Position numbers and translations under genes: made by a program. Of a stretch of DNA of 22,315 nucleotides, positions 1 through 6,811 are shown one piece after another (position 1 is the first letter of the stretch; the number at the start of each line of letters is the position of its first letter). The stretch spans positions 1 to 22,315 of the forward strand of contig CAZDCZ010000054.1 of NCBI GenBank assembly GCA_964504155.1. Reading direction: 5' to 3'. The notes beneath the pieces are model-generated. The model was not told the origin of the DNA. It worked only from the letters and a program-made list of their open reading frames with translations, and searched no databases. The stretch comes from CAZDCZ01 sp964504155. GTDB taxonomy: Bacteria; Bacteroidota; Bacteroidia; Bacteroidales; UBA12077.

Positions 1-106
1 AGCAAATATAAAATTTTAATAAATTTATTTCCACAACTTTTTAAATTGATCCATTTTTTTGTCATTTTTACTCTTTTCTAACCTTTCCTATTTTGCTTGT
101 TGCCCA

Positions 107-128
107 GACTACAAGTCCGCGCCAGCGG
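107..128. repeat. REP-like double mini-hairpin downstream of ygiQ
   Basis: Two tiny adjacent hairpins: GACT-ACA-AGTC at 107-117 and CCGC-GCCA-GCGG at 117-128, sharing one base. The short G+C-rich block stands out in very AT-rich surroundings. Its layout recalls REP-type elements mobilised by REP-associated tyrosine transposases, but no such transposase is in the window and only one copy is visible, so membership of a repeat family is inference. Confidence 0.4.
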
Positions 129-193
129 GTTCTAGAGAAGTTTAATTTTGGGATAATACATTAAACTTTAAAAATCTTGTATCTTGTATAATA

Positions 194-2074
194 TTACCTA
201 TATTTTTTTATATTACGTTTTTTTTGTTTTGCTTTTGTTTTAGAATTCCCAAATAATTTATCTATTAGGTCATCTCGTGATGCTCGTTTTAGCGAAGATA
301 TTATTTCGTTTTTATATTCTGGTTTATACCAAAAGAAGAATTTTCTTTGCGACAGTTTTTCTTTCTGGCTTCGTGGAACAAAAACCTTTTTTAAAGTGTA
401 GGGATTAATTCCTGTATAATACATTACTGTTGATAATGTCATTGGAGTAGGAGTAAGATCTTGAATTTGCTCAAGCTTAAAATTTAATTTTTTTGTTTCT
501 ATTGCCAGCTCAGCCATATCTTCGTCTGTACTGTTTGGATGACTAGAGATAAAGTATGGTATTAATTGTTGATTTAAGTTAAATTTTGTATTTAAATTAT
601 CGAAGAGTTTTTTAAACTCGTTAAACATTTTGAACGAAGGTTTTCTCATAATTTTTAATACCTTATCGGAGGTATGTTCCGGTGCAATTTTTAATCGTCC
701 CGACACATGATTTTTAATAAGGTCAGAAATGTAATCCATATAGTCTTTTTGATTTAGATTATTCATAAATAAATCGTAACGGATACCACTACCAATAAAT
801 ATCTTTTTTATGCCTTGTTTTTTCGATGCCTTTCTATATAGCTCGGTTAGTTGTTTAGGATTAGTATTCAAATTAGGGCATATTGATGGGAAAATACATG
901 ATGGGCGTTTGCATTTATCGCAAATATCCAGATTCTCACCTTTCATCTTGTACATATTAGCAGATGGCCCGCCTAAATCGGAGATATAACCTTTAAAATC
1001 GGGCATTTGGGTAATTTTTTCAACTTCGTGCAAAATAGATTTTTCCGATCTGCTACTAACAAATTTCCCTTGATGAGCCGAAATGGTACAAAAAGAACAA
1101 CCTCCAAAACATCCACGATGAATATTAATAGAATGTTTAATCATCTCGTAAGCCGGAATATTTTCTTTGTTTTTATATCGAGGATGAGGTAATCGAGTAT
1201 ATGGCAATTCGTAATACGAATCAATTTCTTTTTCAGAAAGTATTGGGTAGGGTGGGTTAACAATAATTTTTTTATTACTAATTTTTTGTATTATCCTTTT
1301 CGATATTGTTTTATTCGATTCTTCTTCAATAACTTTAAAATTAGCCGCGAACTTAAGCTTGTCTTTCTGACATTTCTCGTGAGAATTAATTTCTATCGAT
1401 TCCCAGTTTTGGTTTTCAGAAATATTGTCATTGCTATTACGCAAAACTGCTGTTTGATGTATTGTTTCTAGTGAACTGAATGGTACTCCTTTTTCGAGTA
1501 ATTTTACAATTTCTTCAATTGCTTTTTCACCCATTCCGTAAACTAATAAATCGGCTTTGCTTTCGAAAAGAATTCCCGGTTTTAGAATATCCGACCAATA
1601 ATCGAAATGAGTATATCGACGTAATGATGCTTCTACTCCACCAATAACAATAGGAGTATCGGGAAATAAATCTTTTAAAATATTACAATAGGTAATAGTA
1701 GCGTAATCGGGACGAAAACCCGATTTTCCATTAGGAGTGTATGCATCGTTAGAGCGCTTCCGTTTATTGGCAGTATAATGATTAATCATAGAATCCATGC
1801 TTCCGGCTGTTACAGCAAAAAATAAACGAGGCTTACCAAACTTTTTAAAATCGCGTAAATCGTCTTGCCAGTTAGGTTGTGGAACAATAGCTACTTTTAA
1901 ATTCAAATTTTCTAAAACACGCCCTATTACTGCAGCACCAAATGATGGATGATCGATATATGCATCACCCGAGAATAAAACAACATCGGCTTCCTCCCAT
2001 CCGTGAATTTTAGCTTCTTTTTTAGAAGTTGGAAGCCAATCGGTAATATTATATGTTTCGAATAATTCCTTCAT
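194..2074 (-). CDS. ygiQ: YgiQ family radical SAM protein
   Basis: A 626-residue protein of the UPF0313/YgiQ family. The N-terminal domain (about residues 1-200) is typical of the family. The radical SAM cluster motif CxxxCxxC is at Cys322, Cys326 and Cys329, where three cysteines bind a [4Fe-4S] cluster that cleaves S-adenosylmethionine. A second cysteine-rich stretch about 60-80 residues later (C-x2-C-x4-C-x5-C, with the family's 'SCxFPxxCPNL' pattern) could bind another metal centre. The C-terminal tail is Lys/Arg-rich. The substrate of YgiQ proteins is not established. It lies 72 bp downstream of queA on the same strand with no promoter visible between them, so co-transcription is likely. 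Length and motifs are intact. Family assignment is confident; function is unknown. Confidence 0.93.
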   Translation of the reverse strand: MKELFETYNITDWLPTSKKEAKIHGWEEADVVLFSGDAYIDHPSFGAAVIGRVLENLNLKVAIVPQPNWQDDLRDFKKFGKPRLFFAVTAGSMDSMINHYTANKRKRSNDAYTPNGKSGFRPDYATITYCNILKDLFPDTPIVIGGVEASLRRYTHFDYWSDILKPGILFESKADLLVYGMGEKAIEEIVKLLEKGVPFSSLETIHQTAVLRNSNDNISENQNWESIEINSHEKCQKDKLKFAANFKVIEEESNKTISKRIIQKISNKKIIVNPPYPILSEKEIDSYYELPYTRLPHPRYKNKENIPAYEMIKHSINIHRGCFGGCSFCTISAHQGKFVSSRSEKSILHEVEKITQMPDFKGYISDLGGPSANMYKMKGENLDICDKCKRPSCIFPSICPNLNTNPKQLTELYRKASKKQGIKKIFIGSGIRYDLFMNNLNQKDYMDYISDLIKNHVSGRLKIAPEHTSDKVLKIMRKPSFKMFNEFKKLFDNLNTKFNLNQQLIPYFISSHPNSTDEDMAELAIETKKLNFKLEQIQDLTPTPMTLSTVMYYTGINPYTLKKVFVPRSQKEKLSQRKFFFWYKPEYKNEIISSLKRASRDDLIDKLFGNSKTKAKQKKRNIKKYR

Positions 2075-2146
2075 TAGTTTTATTATTTAGCATTTAGAGT
2101 TTTTCTACTATTTACTGTTTACTATAGATTAATCACTACCGACTGC

Positions 2147-3364
2147 CTATCTTAAAAGTATCGAGCTATCGCCATAACTCAAAAATCGAAAATCATTATC
2201 CATAGCATATTTATATACATTTTTCCATTTATCGCCAATAAATGCAGCAATAAGTAATAGAAGAGTGCTTTTTGGTTGATGAAAATTAGTGATCATACCA
2301 TTAATAACTTTAAACTTATATCCCGGATAAATCATTATCTGAGTGGAAGTAATAAGTTTTTCAAGTTCGTTTCTATTCAAGTAGTTTATTATAGCTTTTA
2401 ATGATTCTTTTACTTCAATTTCTTGATTTAATTGGTATGCTTCCCATTGCGATATAGAGATTTTATCACTGCTAATATTATAATTACTCATAATTTTAAC
2501 TCCAATCCAATGCAAACTTTCTAATGTACGAATAGAAGTTGTTCCAACAGAAATAATATTATCGATATTATTTAAAATTGCTTCAATGGTTTTTCTAGTA
2601 ACAATAAAATGCTCGGTATGCATTTCGTGCTGGTCAATGGTTTCCGATTTTACCGGACGGAATGTTCCGGCTCCAACATGAAGAGTAATTTCTTCAATAT
2701 CGATATCGTTATCTTTAAGATTTTCTATTATTTTATTGGTAAAATGTAATCCTGCTGTTGGAGCAGCTACCGAGCCTTTATGTTTCGAGTATACTGTTTG
2801 GTATCTTTTAGTGTCAATATCTTCCGAATCTCTATTCAAATATGGAGGAATAGGAGTTTGTCCCATTGCATCGAGTAATTCGCCAAAGCTGATGTCTTTA
2901 TTATTCCAGGTAAATTCAATTAATTGTGCCGATTCATATTTTTCTATTCTCTCGGCACTAATTTCTATATCTTTATTGTCTATATTTATTGATTTGAATA
3001 ATTTCCCCGATTTCCATTTTTTAGAATTCCCAACTATACATTTCCAACTTGTTTTTTCTTTTTCTTGAAATGCTAAAGCATAATCGGAGGGAGTAATTGG
3101 CTCAAGACAGAAAATTTCAATTTTAGCACCTGTCTCTTTTTCAAATTTCAATCTTGCCTGAATTACTTTTGTATTATTAAATACTAAAGTGCTTTTTGGT
3201 GGTAAATACGACAATATATTGGAGAAATTATCATTACTGATATTGGTATTTTTGTATATTAATAATTTCGAAGCATCTCTGTTATTTTTAGGATATTTTG
3301 CAATTCTATTATCCGGTAGATTATAATTGTAATCTTCTATTTTTATAGATTTTGGTTCTAGCAT
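2147..3364 (-). CDS. queA: S-adenosylmethionine:tRNA ribosyltransferase-isomerase QueA
   Basis: A 405-residue QueA. The enzyme transfers and isomerises the ribosyl moiety of SAM onto 7-aminomethyl-7-deazaguanine at tRNA position 34, giving epoxyqueuosine, the penultimate step of queuosine synthesis in the cytoplasm. Family blocks are visible in order: NNTKVIQARL near the N-terminus, GQTPIPPYLNR and the following RYQTVYS, the GSVAAPTAGLHFT block, LHVGAGTFRPV, GTTSIRTLES and TNFHQPKSTLLLL near the C-terminus. It is longer than the about 356-residue Escherichia coli protein, as is usual in Bacteroidota. It is the first gene of a queA-ygiQ pair and has a consensus promoter about 110 nt upstream of its ATG. 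No other queuosine gene is in the window. Confidence 0.95.
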   Translation of the reverse strand: MLEPKSIKIEDYNYNLPDNRIAKYPKNNRDASKLLIYKNTNISNDNFSNILSYLPPKSTLVFNNTKVIQARLKFEKETGAKIEIFCLEPITPSDYALAFQEKEKTSWKCIVGNSKKWKSGKLFKSINIDNKDIEISAERIEKYESAQLIEFTWNNKDISFGELLDAMGQTPIPPYLNRDSEDIDTKRYQTVYSKHKGSVAAPTAGLHFTNKIIENLKDNDIDIEEITLHVGAGTFRPVKSETIDQHEMHTEHFIVTRKTIEAILNNIDNIISVGTTSIRTLESLHWIGVKIMSNYNISSDKISISQWEAYQLNQEIEVKESLKAIINYLNRNELEKLITSTQIMIYPGYKFKVINGMITNFHQPKSTLLLLIAAFIGDKWKNVYKYAMDNDFRFLSYGDSSILLR

Positions 3365-3483
3365 TTTTATTCAATGTTTTTACTTTCGTGATATTTACTA
3401 TTTATGTAATTACTGCCTACTGCATCCTTAATCTTAAATTTTGAATCTTGAATCAATTTCACTTAAAAGTTCGTAATAATCTG

Positions 3484-3517
3484 CAAAAATAGTTAATTTT
3501 GTACGAAATTATGCAAA
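3484..3517 (-). promoter_or_regulatory. Bacteroidota-type promoter for queA-ygiQ
   Basis: Read on the minus strand, TTTG (3517-3514), 22 bp, then TATTTTTG (3491-3484), a full match to TTTG-N(17-23)-TAnnTTTG. Transcription would start near 3477, giving a leader of about 110 nt before the queA ATG. Confidence 0.6.
3494..3501 (+). promoter_or_regulatory. -7 element for the Smr-domain gene
   Basis: TAATTTTG fits TAnnTTTG exactly and lies 37 bp before the ATG at 3539, giving a leader of about 30 nt. No clear TTTG sits at the -33 distance (the best is a GTTCG near 3469). It is separated by only 2 bp from the opposing -7 box of the queA promoter. Confidence 0.5.
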
Positions 3518-3538
3518 TCATTAAAACCATATATTTCA

Positions 3539-4618
3539 ATGAGATTTAGAAAAGGCGATAAAGTAAAGTTTCTTAACGATACAGGAGTTGGAACAATTAC
3601 TAGTATAATAGACAAAAAAACGGTAGGAGTATTAACTCAGGATGGTTTTGAAGTTCCATATTTAGTTAACGATTTATTGAAAATAGAAAATACAATGAAT
3701 CAGGTTTTTGCCGACGATTTGCCCGATAGTGAGAAAAATCCCAATCTTAATGATAACTATATTGATTCTGAAATTGAAGATGAATTAGAAGCAGATAATT
3801 CAGAGTTTAATCAAGAGAATGTTGACGATATTACCGGAGATTTATTTTTTGCTTTTGTTCCAGAAAATCAGAAAAAACCTTCAGAGGGTATAATTAATAC
3901 ATATTTAATTAACGATAGTTCATTTAGATTGATATATACAATATCGAAAAATGAATTCCCATATAGAAGATTAATTGCTTCGGGCGAATTAGAAGATAAT
4001 ACCAAAATAATACTTAATAAATATAGTTTCGATTCTATAAAAGAAATAGACGAACTTCATTTTCAAATATTATTCTTTAGTAAAGGTAGTTATCGTCATC
4101 GCGATCCAATTATTAAGTCGTGGAAAATAAAACCAACAAAATTTTATAAAGATTCAGTTTTTACTGAGAATGATTATTTTCACGAGAATGCTTGTTTATA
4201 TAATATTTCGGCTGCCGATGTTTCTTCTGATTCATATAATATTATCAATTCAGAAATAAAGAAGCAGTTATCAACTAAAGAAAAACAATATGTAAAGAAA
4301 GAATATAAGAGTCCACGAAGCGGAGAAAAGAAAGATTTGTTTGAAGTAGATTTGCATATAGAAGCCTTAGTTGATGATTATAAAGATTTATCGAATACTG
4401 AAATAATAGAAATACAAAAAGCACGATTTACAACAGTTCTCGATGGAGAGATAATTGCAGGCACTAAAAAAGTTGTTTTTATTCATGGTGTAGGTAATGG
4501 TAGATTAAAATTAGAAATAAGAAAATTACTAGAAAAGAAATATCCAAAATTGAGATATCAGGATGCATCGTTTAAACAATATGGATATGGTGCAACTATG
4601 GTATTGATTAAAAAATAA
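3539..4618 (+). CDS. DUF2027 / Smr-domain protein
   Basis: A 359-residue cytoplasmic protein. Residues 1-50 form a basic, beta-rich segment (MRFRKGDKVKF, then VGTITSI). Residues 55-105 are acidic and probably disordered. Residues 100-235 match the central region of the Bacteroidota DUF2027 family. The C-terminal Smr domain (about 265-359) shows DLHIE at 271-275, the HGVGNGRLK motif at 316-324 and a GYGATMV-type end. Smr domains are nucleic-acid-binding or endonuclease modules, found also at the end of MutS2. This protein has no MutS core, so a mismatch-repair role should not be assumed. It diverges from queA and runs directly into rnpB, 3 nt after its stop. The family call is confident; the substrate (DNA or RNA) is unknown. 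Confidence 0.88.
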   Translation: MRFRKGDKVKFLNDTGVGTITSIIDKKTVGVLTQDGFEVPYLVNDLLKIENTMNQVFADDLPDSEKNPNLNDNYIDSEIEDELEADNSEFNQENVDDITGDLFFAFVPENQKKPSEGIINTYLINDSSFRLIYTISKNEFPYRRLIASGELEDNTKIILNKYSFDSIKEIDELHFQILFFSKGSYRHRDPIIKSWKIKPTKFYKDSVFTENDYFHENACLYNISAADVSSDSYNIINSEIKKQLSTKEKQYVKKEYKSPRSGEKKDLFEVDLHIEALVDDYKDLSNTEIIEIQKARFTTVLDGEIIAGTKKVVFIHGVGNGRLKLEIRKLLEKKYPKLRYQDASFKQYGYGATMVLIKK

Positions 4619-4620
4619 TA

Positions 4621-4949
4621 ACAGTAGGTCGTTCTATCGCTCCAAAAAATTGGGGAGGAAAGTCCGGGCAACAAAGAGTACCGAACTCTCGAAATGAGAG
4701 ATATTCGTGAGGGTATATCAACAGAGAAGAAAATAACCACCTCGATTCGTCGAGGAAAGGGTGAGAAGGTAAGGTAAGAGCTTACCAGTTTCGATGGTAA
4801 CATCGAATGCTGTCTGTATTTTGGGTTGCAAGACCATGTACACCAACAATTAAGAGTTGCTCGCTCAATGTTGGGGGGTAGGTTGCTTAGATAAATGATA
4901 GAAGTTGCGACTTGTCGCAATACAGAACCCGGCTTATAGACCTACTGCT
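4621..4949 (+). ncRNA. rnpB: RNase P RNA (bacterial type A)
   Basis: The catalytic RNA of RNase P, which removes 5' leaders from tRNA precursors. Both universal blocks are present. The 5' one is GGAGGAAAGTCCGGGC (about 4654-4669) and the 3' one is ACAGAACCCGGCTTATAG (about 4922-4939); together they form helix P4 (GTCCGGGC against GAACCCGGC). Terminal helix P1 is plain: CAGTAGGTC at 4622-4630 pairs with GACCTACTG at 4939-4947. The internal GGTAAGGTAAGAGCTTACC region fits P8-P9, and several further stems are visible. The U-rich TTATTTTTATT right after P1 may act in termination. The 5' end lies 3 nt after the Smr gene's stop codon, and no consensus promoter is visible just upstream, so it may be made from a promoter inside that gene or by processing of a shared transcript. 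Confidence 0.95.
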
Positions 4950-4972
4950 TATTTTTATTGAACGTATTGAGA

Positions 4973-5035
4973 TTTGTTATTTTAACATTGTGGAGGAATC
5001 TGTTTATATGAAGATACCTCGACTTGTTTCAACTG
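4973..5035. repeat. Decayed copy of a dispersed palindromic repeat
   Basis: It shares TTGTGGAGGAA (4988-4998) and AGATACCTCGACT (5012-5024) exactly with the better-preserved element at 15981-16089. Its outer left arm aligns with that copy at about 19 of 26 positions, the changes being mostly C to T and G to A. The inner arms GAGGAATCT and AGATACCTC still pair with one mismatch. It lies 25 bp after rnpB and could shape the RNA's 3' tail. Confidence 0.55.
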
Positions 5036-5174
5036 TTGTTCAACATATGTATTTCTCAATACCGGTTATCAGGTATAACAATAAAAATCAGTAATTAATA
5101 AAAATATTTTTTTTGTTTATTAAGTTATTTCTTTAAATTAATTTAATGTTTCTTCTTTGTTTAAATCTTTAGAA

Positions 5175-5206
5175 TTTGTAATTCTTAATATTAAAGACTT
5201 TATTTG
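5175..5206 (+). promoter_or_regulatory. Probable promoter for the FKBP gene
   Basis: TTTG at 5175-5178, 20 bp, then TTTATTTG at 5199-5206, which differs from TAnnTTTG at one position. It would give a leader of about 28 nt before the ATG at 5241. This supports that start over an in-frame upstream ATG at 5157, which precedes the promoter. Confidence 0.4.
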
Positions 5207-5240
5207 CAAAAAAATTAATAATAAAGAAAATAGTTGTTTT

Positions 5241-5735
5241 ATGGTAATTGAAAATGAAAAAGTTATTTCTCTTGAGTATCAATTGCATGTTGATGATGAG
5301 AATGGTAACATTATTGAAACAGTAAAAGAAGATAAACCATTTGTGTTTATGCATGGAAAAGGTAATTTATTACCTAAATTCGAAGAGAATTTAACCGGAT
5401 TAAAAGAAGGTGATGGCTTTGAATTTAAATTAGCTTGTGAAGATGCATATGGTTTAGCTAGAGAAGATGCTGTTGTTGATATACCCAAAAATGTATTTGA
5501 AGTAGATGGAAAATTTGACGACAAATTAATTGTTGAAGGAAATGTTGTTCCTATGCAAGATAAAGATGGCAATAAGTTTAATGGTGTTGTTGTTGTCGTT
5601 GAAGACGAAATAGTAAAAATAGACTTTAATCATCCTCTAGCAGGTGATAATTTATTCTTTAAGGGTAAAGTATTGGTAATCAGAGATGCTAATGAAAATG
5701 AATTAAAAACAGGACAAGCCGAAGATGCTTTATAA
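5241..5735 (+). CDS. SlyD-type FKBP peptidyl-prolyl cis-trans isomerase
   Basis: A 164-residue FKBP-type prolyl isomerase and chaperone of the SlyD subfamily, expected in the cytoplasm because it has no signal peptide. The FKBP part is split: residues 7-70 (VISLEYQLHVDD, then PFVFMHGKGNLLPKFEENL) and about 128-150 (NHPLAGDNLFFKGKVLVI). Between them lies the 'insert-in-flap' chaperone domain (about 75-125). The His/Cys-rich metal-binding tail of E. coli SlyD is absent; the protein ends soon after the fold. The frame is open from an ATG at 5157, but those 28 extra residues are Lys/Asn/Phe-rich and unlike the family, so ATG 5241 is chosen. A strong terminator follows 31 bp after the stop, so the gene is probably monocistronic. 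Confidence 0.9.
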   Translation: MVIENEKVISLEYQLHVDDENGNIIETVKEDKPFVFMHGKGNLLPKFEENLTGLKEGDGFEFKLACEDAYGLAREDAVVDIPKNVFEVDGKFDDKLIVEGNVVPMQDKDGNKFNGVVVVVEDEIVKIDFNHPLAGDNLFFKGKVLVIRDANENELKTGQAEDAL

Positions 5736-5766
5736 TTGGCTTTCCGATTAAAAAGTTATTTTTTCT

Positions 5767-5800
5767 AACCTTCAAGATACTGTATCTTGAAGGTTTTTTT
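5767..5800 (+). terminator. Rho-independent terminator of the FKBP gene
   Basis: A perfect 13-bp stem (AACCTTCAAGATA with TATCTTGAAGGTT), a 3-nt loop at 5780-5782, and a run of seven T at 5794-5800. Confidence 0.92.
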
Positions 5801-5894
5801 ATTAAATATCTTTTTTTATGAAATAATTTTTGATATTATTGTTCGTATTATATCGGAAACTTTTTATTTTACTAAATACTTAAAACTATTAATT

Positions 5895-6545
5895 ATGAAA
5901 AAAATAATTTTATTAGTTATTTTAATTGCCGCTTTTGGATTTGTTTCAGAAGCACAGATTCAATTTGGTTTGAAAGCTGGAATTACTTCTTCTAGCATTA
6001 AAACAGATGAAGTATATCACAATCTTGATAATGCAGATTTTGATGAGTTAAAAGTAAAAGGAGGAAATGCAAATGTTGGTTTTCAAGCTGGTATTTTTGC
6101 CAGAATCACTATTGCAAGTTTATATGTTCAACCCGAATTACTCTTTTCTTCTACAAGTGGAGATGTTGAAATTTCTAGATTTTCAGGCGGAACTCTTGTC
6201 GATGGTGCTGCAATAATTAAAGAACAAGAATTTAAAAAGATTGATATTCCTATTATTATAGGTTGGAAATTTGGTCCTGCCAGAGTTCAAGCCGGCCCAA
6301 TTGCTAGTTTTATCCTCGACTCGGATCCAATTCTTGCAGCATACGATTATAAAGAAAATTTTAATGGAGCTACTTGGGGATATCAAGTAGGTGTTGGTTT
6401 AGATATTTTTAAAACTATTACCATAGATTTAAAATATGAAGGAAATCTTAGCAAGTTAGGTGATGGGATTAAAATTGCCGGACAAACTAGAAACTTTGAT
6501 TCTCGAAATAGCCAACTAATTGCTTCTGTTGGAATATTCTTCTAG
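5895..6545 (+). CDS. Outer-membrane beta-barrel protein (PorT-like / OMP_b-brl_2)
   Basis: A 216-residue secreted protein. It has a textbook signal peptide (MKKIILLVILIAAFGFVSEAQ) with cleavage expected near residue 20, followed by alternating beta strands such as IQFGLKAGITSS, NVGFQAGIFARI, ASLYVQPELLFSS and ARVQAGPIASFIL. The last strand ends in SVGIFF, with the C-terminal aromatic typical of outer-membrane barrels. Size and pattern fit the eight-stranded PF13568 family, which is abundant in Bacteroidota. The frame is open upstream to an ATG at 5787, but that lies inside the preceding gene's terminator, so ATG 5895 is the start. A terminator follows the stop. The role is unknown; no partner gene is adjacent. 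Confidence 0.88.
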   Translation: MKKIILLVILIAAFGFVSEAQIQFGLKAGITSSSIKTDEVYHNLDNADFDELKVKGGNANVGFQAGIFARITIASLYVQPELLFSSTSGDVEISRFSGGTLVDGAAIIKEQEFKKIDIPIIIGWKFGPARVQAGPIASFILDSDPILAAYDYKENFNGATWGYQVGVGLDIFKTITIDLKYEGNLSKLGDGIKIAGQTRNFDSRNSQLIASVGIFF

Positions 6546-6569
6546 AAAAATAGTAATATTTAAGTTATT

Positions 6570-6604
6570 AACAGTCATTATTAAAAAATAATGACTGTTT
6601 TTTT
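6570..6604 (+). terminator. Rho-independent terminator after the beta-barrel gene
   Basis: A 13-bp perfect stem (AACAGTCATTATT at 6570-6582 with its complement at 6587-6599), a 4-nt loop and a T-run at 6598-6604. Confidence 0.9.
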
Positions 6605-6680
6605 ATTTTACTCCATGAATACTTAATTTTTCGAGCCTTTAAACATCATATATAATATATTCATAAAAACTTATTAACAA

Positions 6681-6714
6681 TTTGCTATTTCTTATGCTAA
6701 ATTGTATATGTTTG
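6681..6714 (+). promoter_or_regulatory. Promoter of the serine hydrolase gene
   Basis: TTTG at 6681-6684, 22 bp, then TATGTTTG at 6707-6714, a full consensus match. The leader to the ATG at 6808 would be about 87 nt and contains a short overlapping ORF. Confidence 0.65.
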
Positions 6715-6763
6715 CACCGTTTTTTTTCTGTAAAAACAAATTAATAAACTGAATATCAGCGAA

Positions 6764-6811
6764 ATGACTTGTATTGCAGGAATAAGTAGGAACGAAAGAA
6801 ATAATTTATGA
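6764..6811 (+). CDS. Short leader ORF overlapping the serine hydrolase start
   Basis: An ATG in the leader opens a 15-codon frame (MTCIAGISRNERNNL) whose TGA overlaps the hydrolase ATG in an ATGA arrangement, the classic geometry for translational coupling. It lies wholly within the leader predicted from the upstream promoter. No homology can be claimed for so short a peptide, and chance is a fair alternative. Confidence 0.25.
   Translation: MTCIAGISRNERNNL

Noticed and set aside
194..3364. Idea that ygiQ is a queuosine enzyme because it follows queA
   Set aside because: YgiQ occurs widely without queA linkage and its substrate is unknown; adjacency alone is not evidence.
4558..4920. 120-codon open frame on the minus strand
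   Set aside because: It is antisense to the clearly recognisable RNase P RNA and the Smr gene end, and the translation has no protein-like features.
4912..5094. 60-codon open frame on the plus strand
   Set aside because: It covers the 3' end of rnpB and the decayed repeat; no family resemblance.
5157..5240. N-terminal extension of the FKBP protein
   Set aside because: The 28 extra residues are unlike SlyD proteins and begin before the probable promoter at 5175-5206.
5787..5894. N-terminal extension of the beta-barrel protein
   Set aside because: It begins inside the preceding terminator hairpin, and a classic signal peptide starts at 5895.
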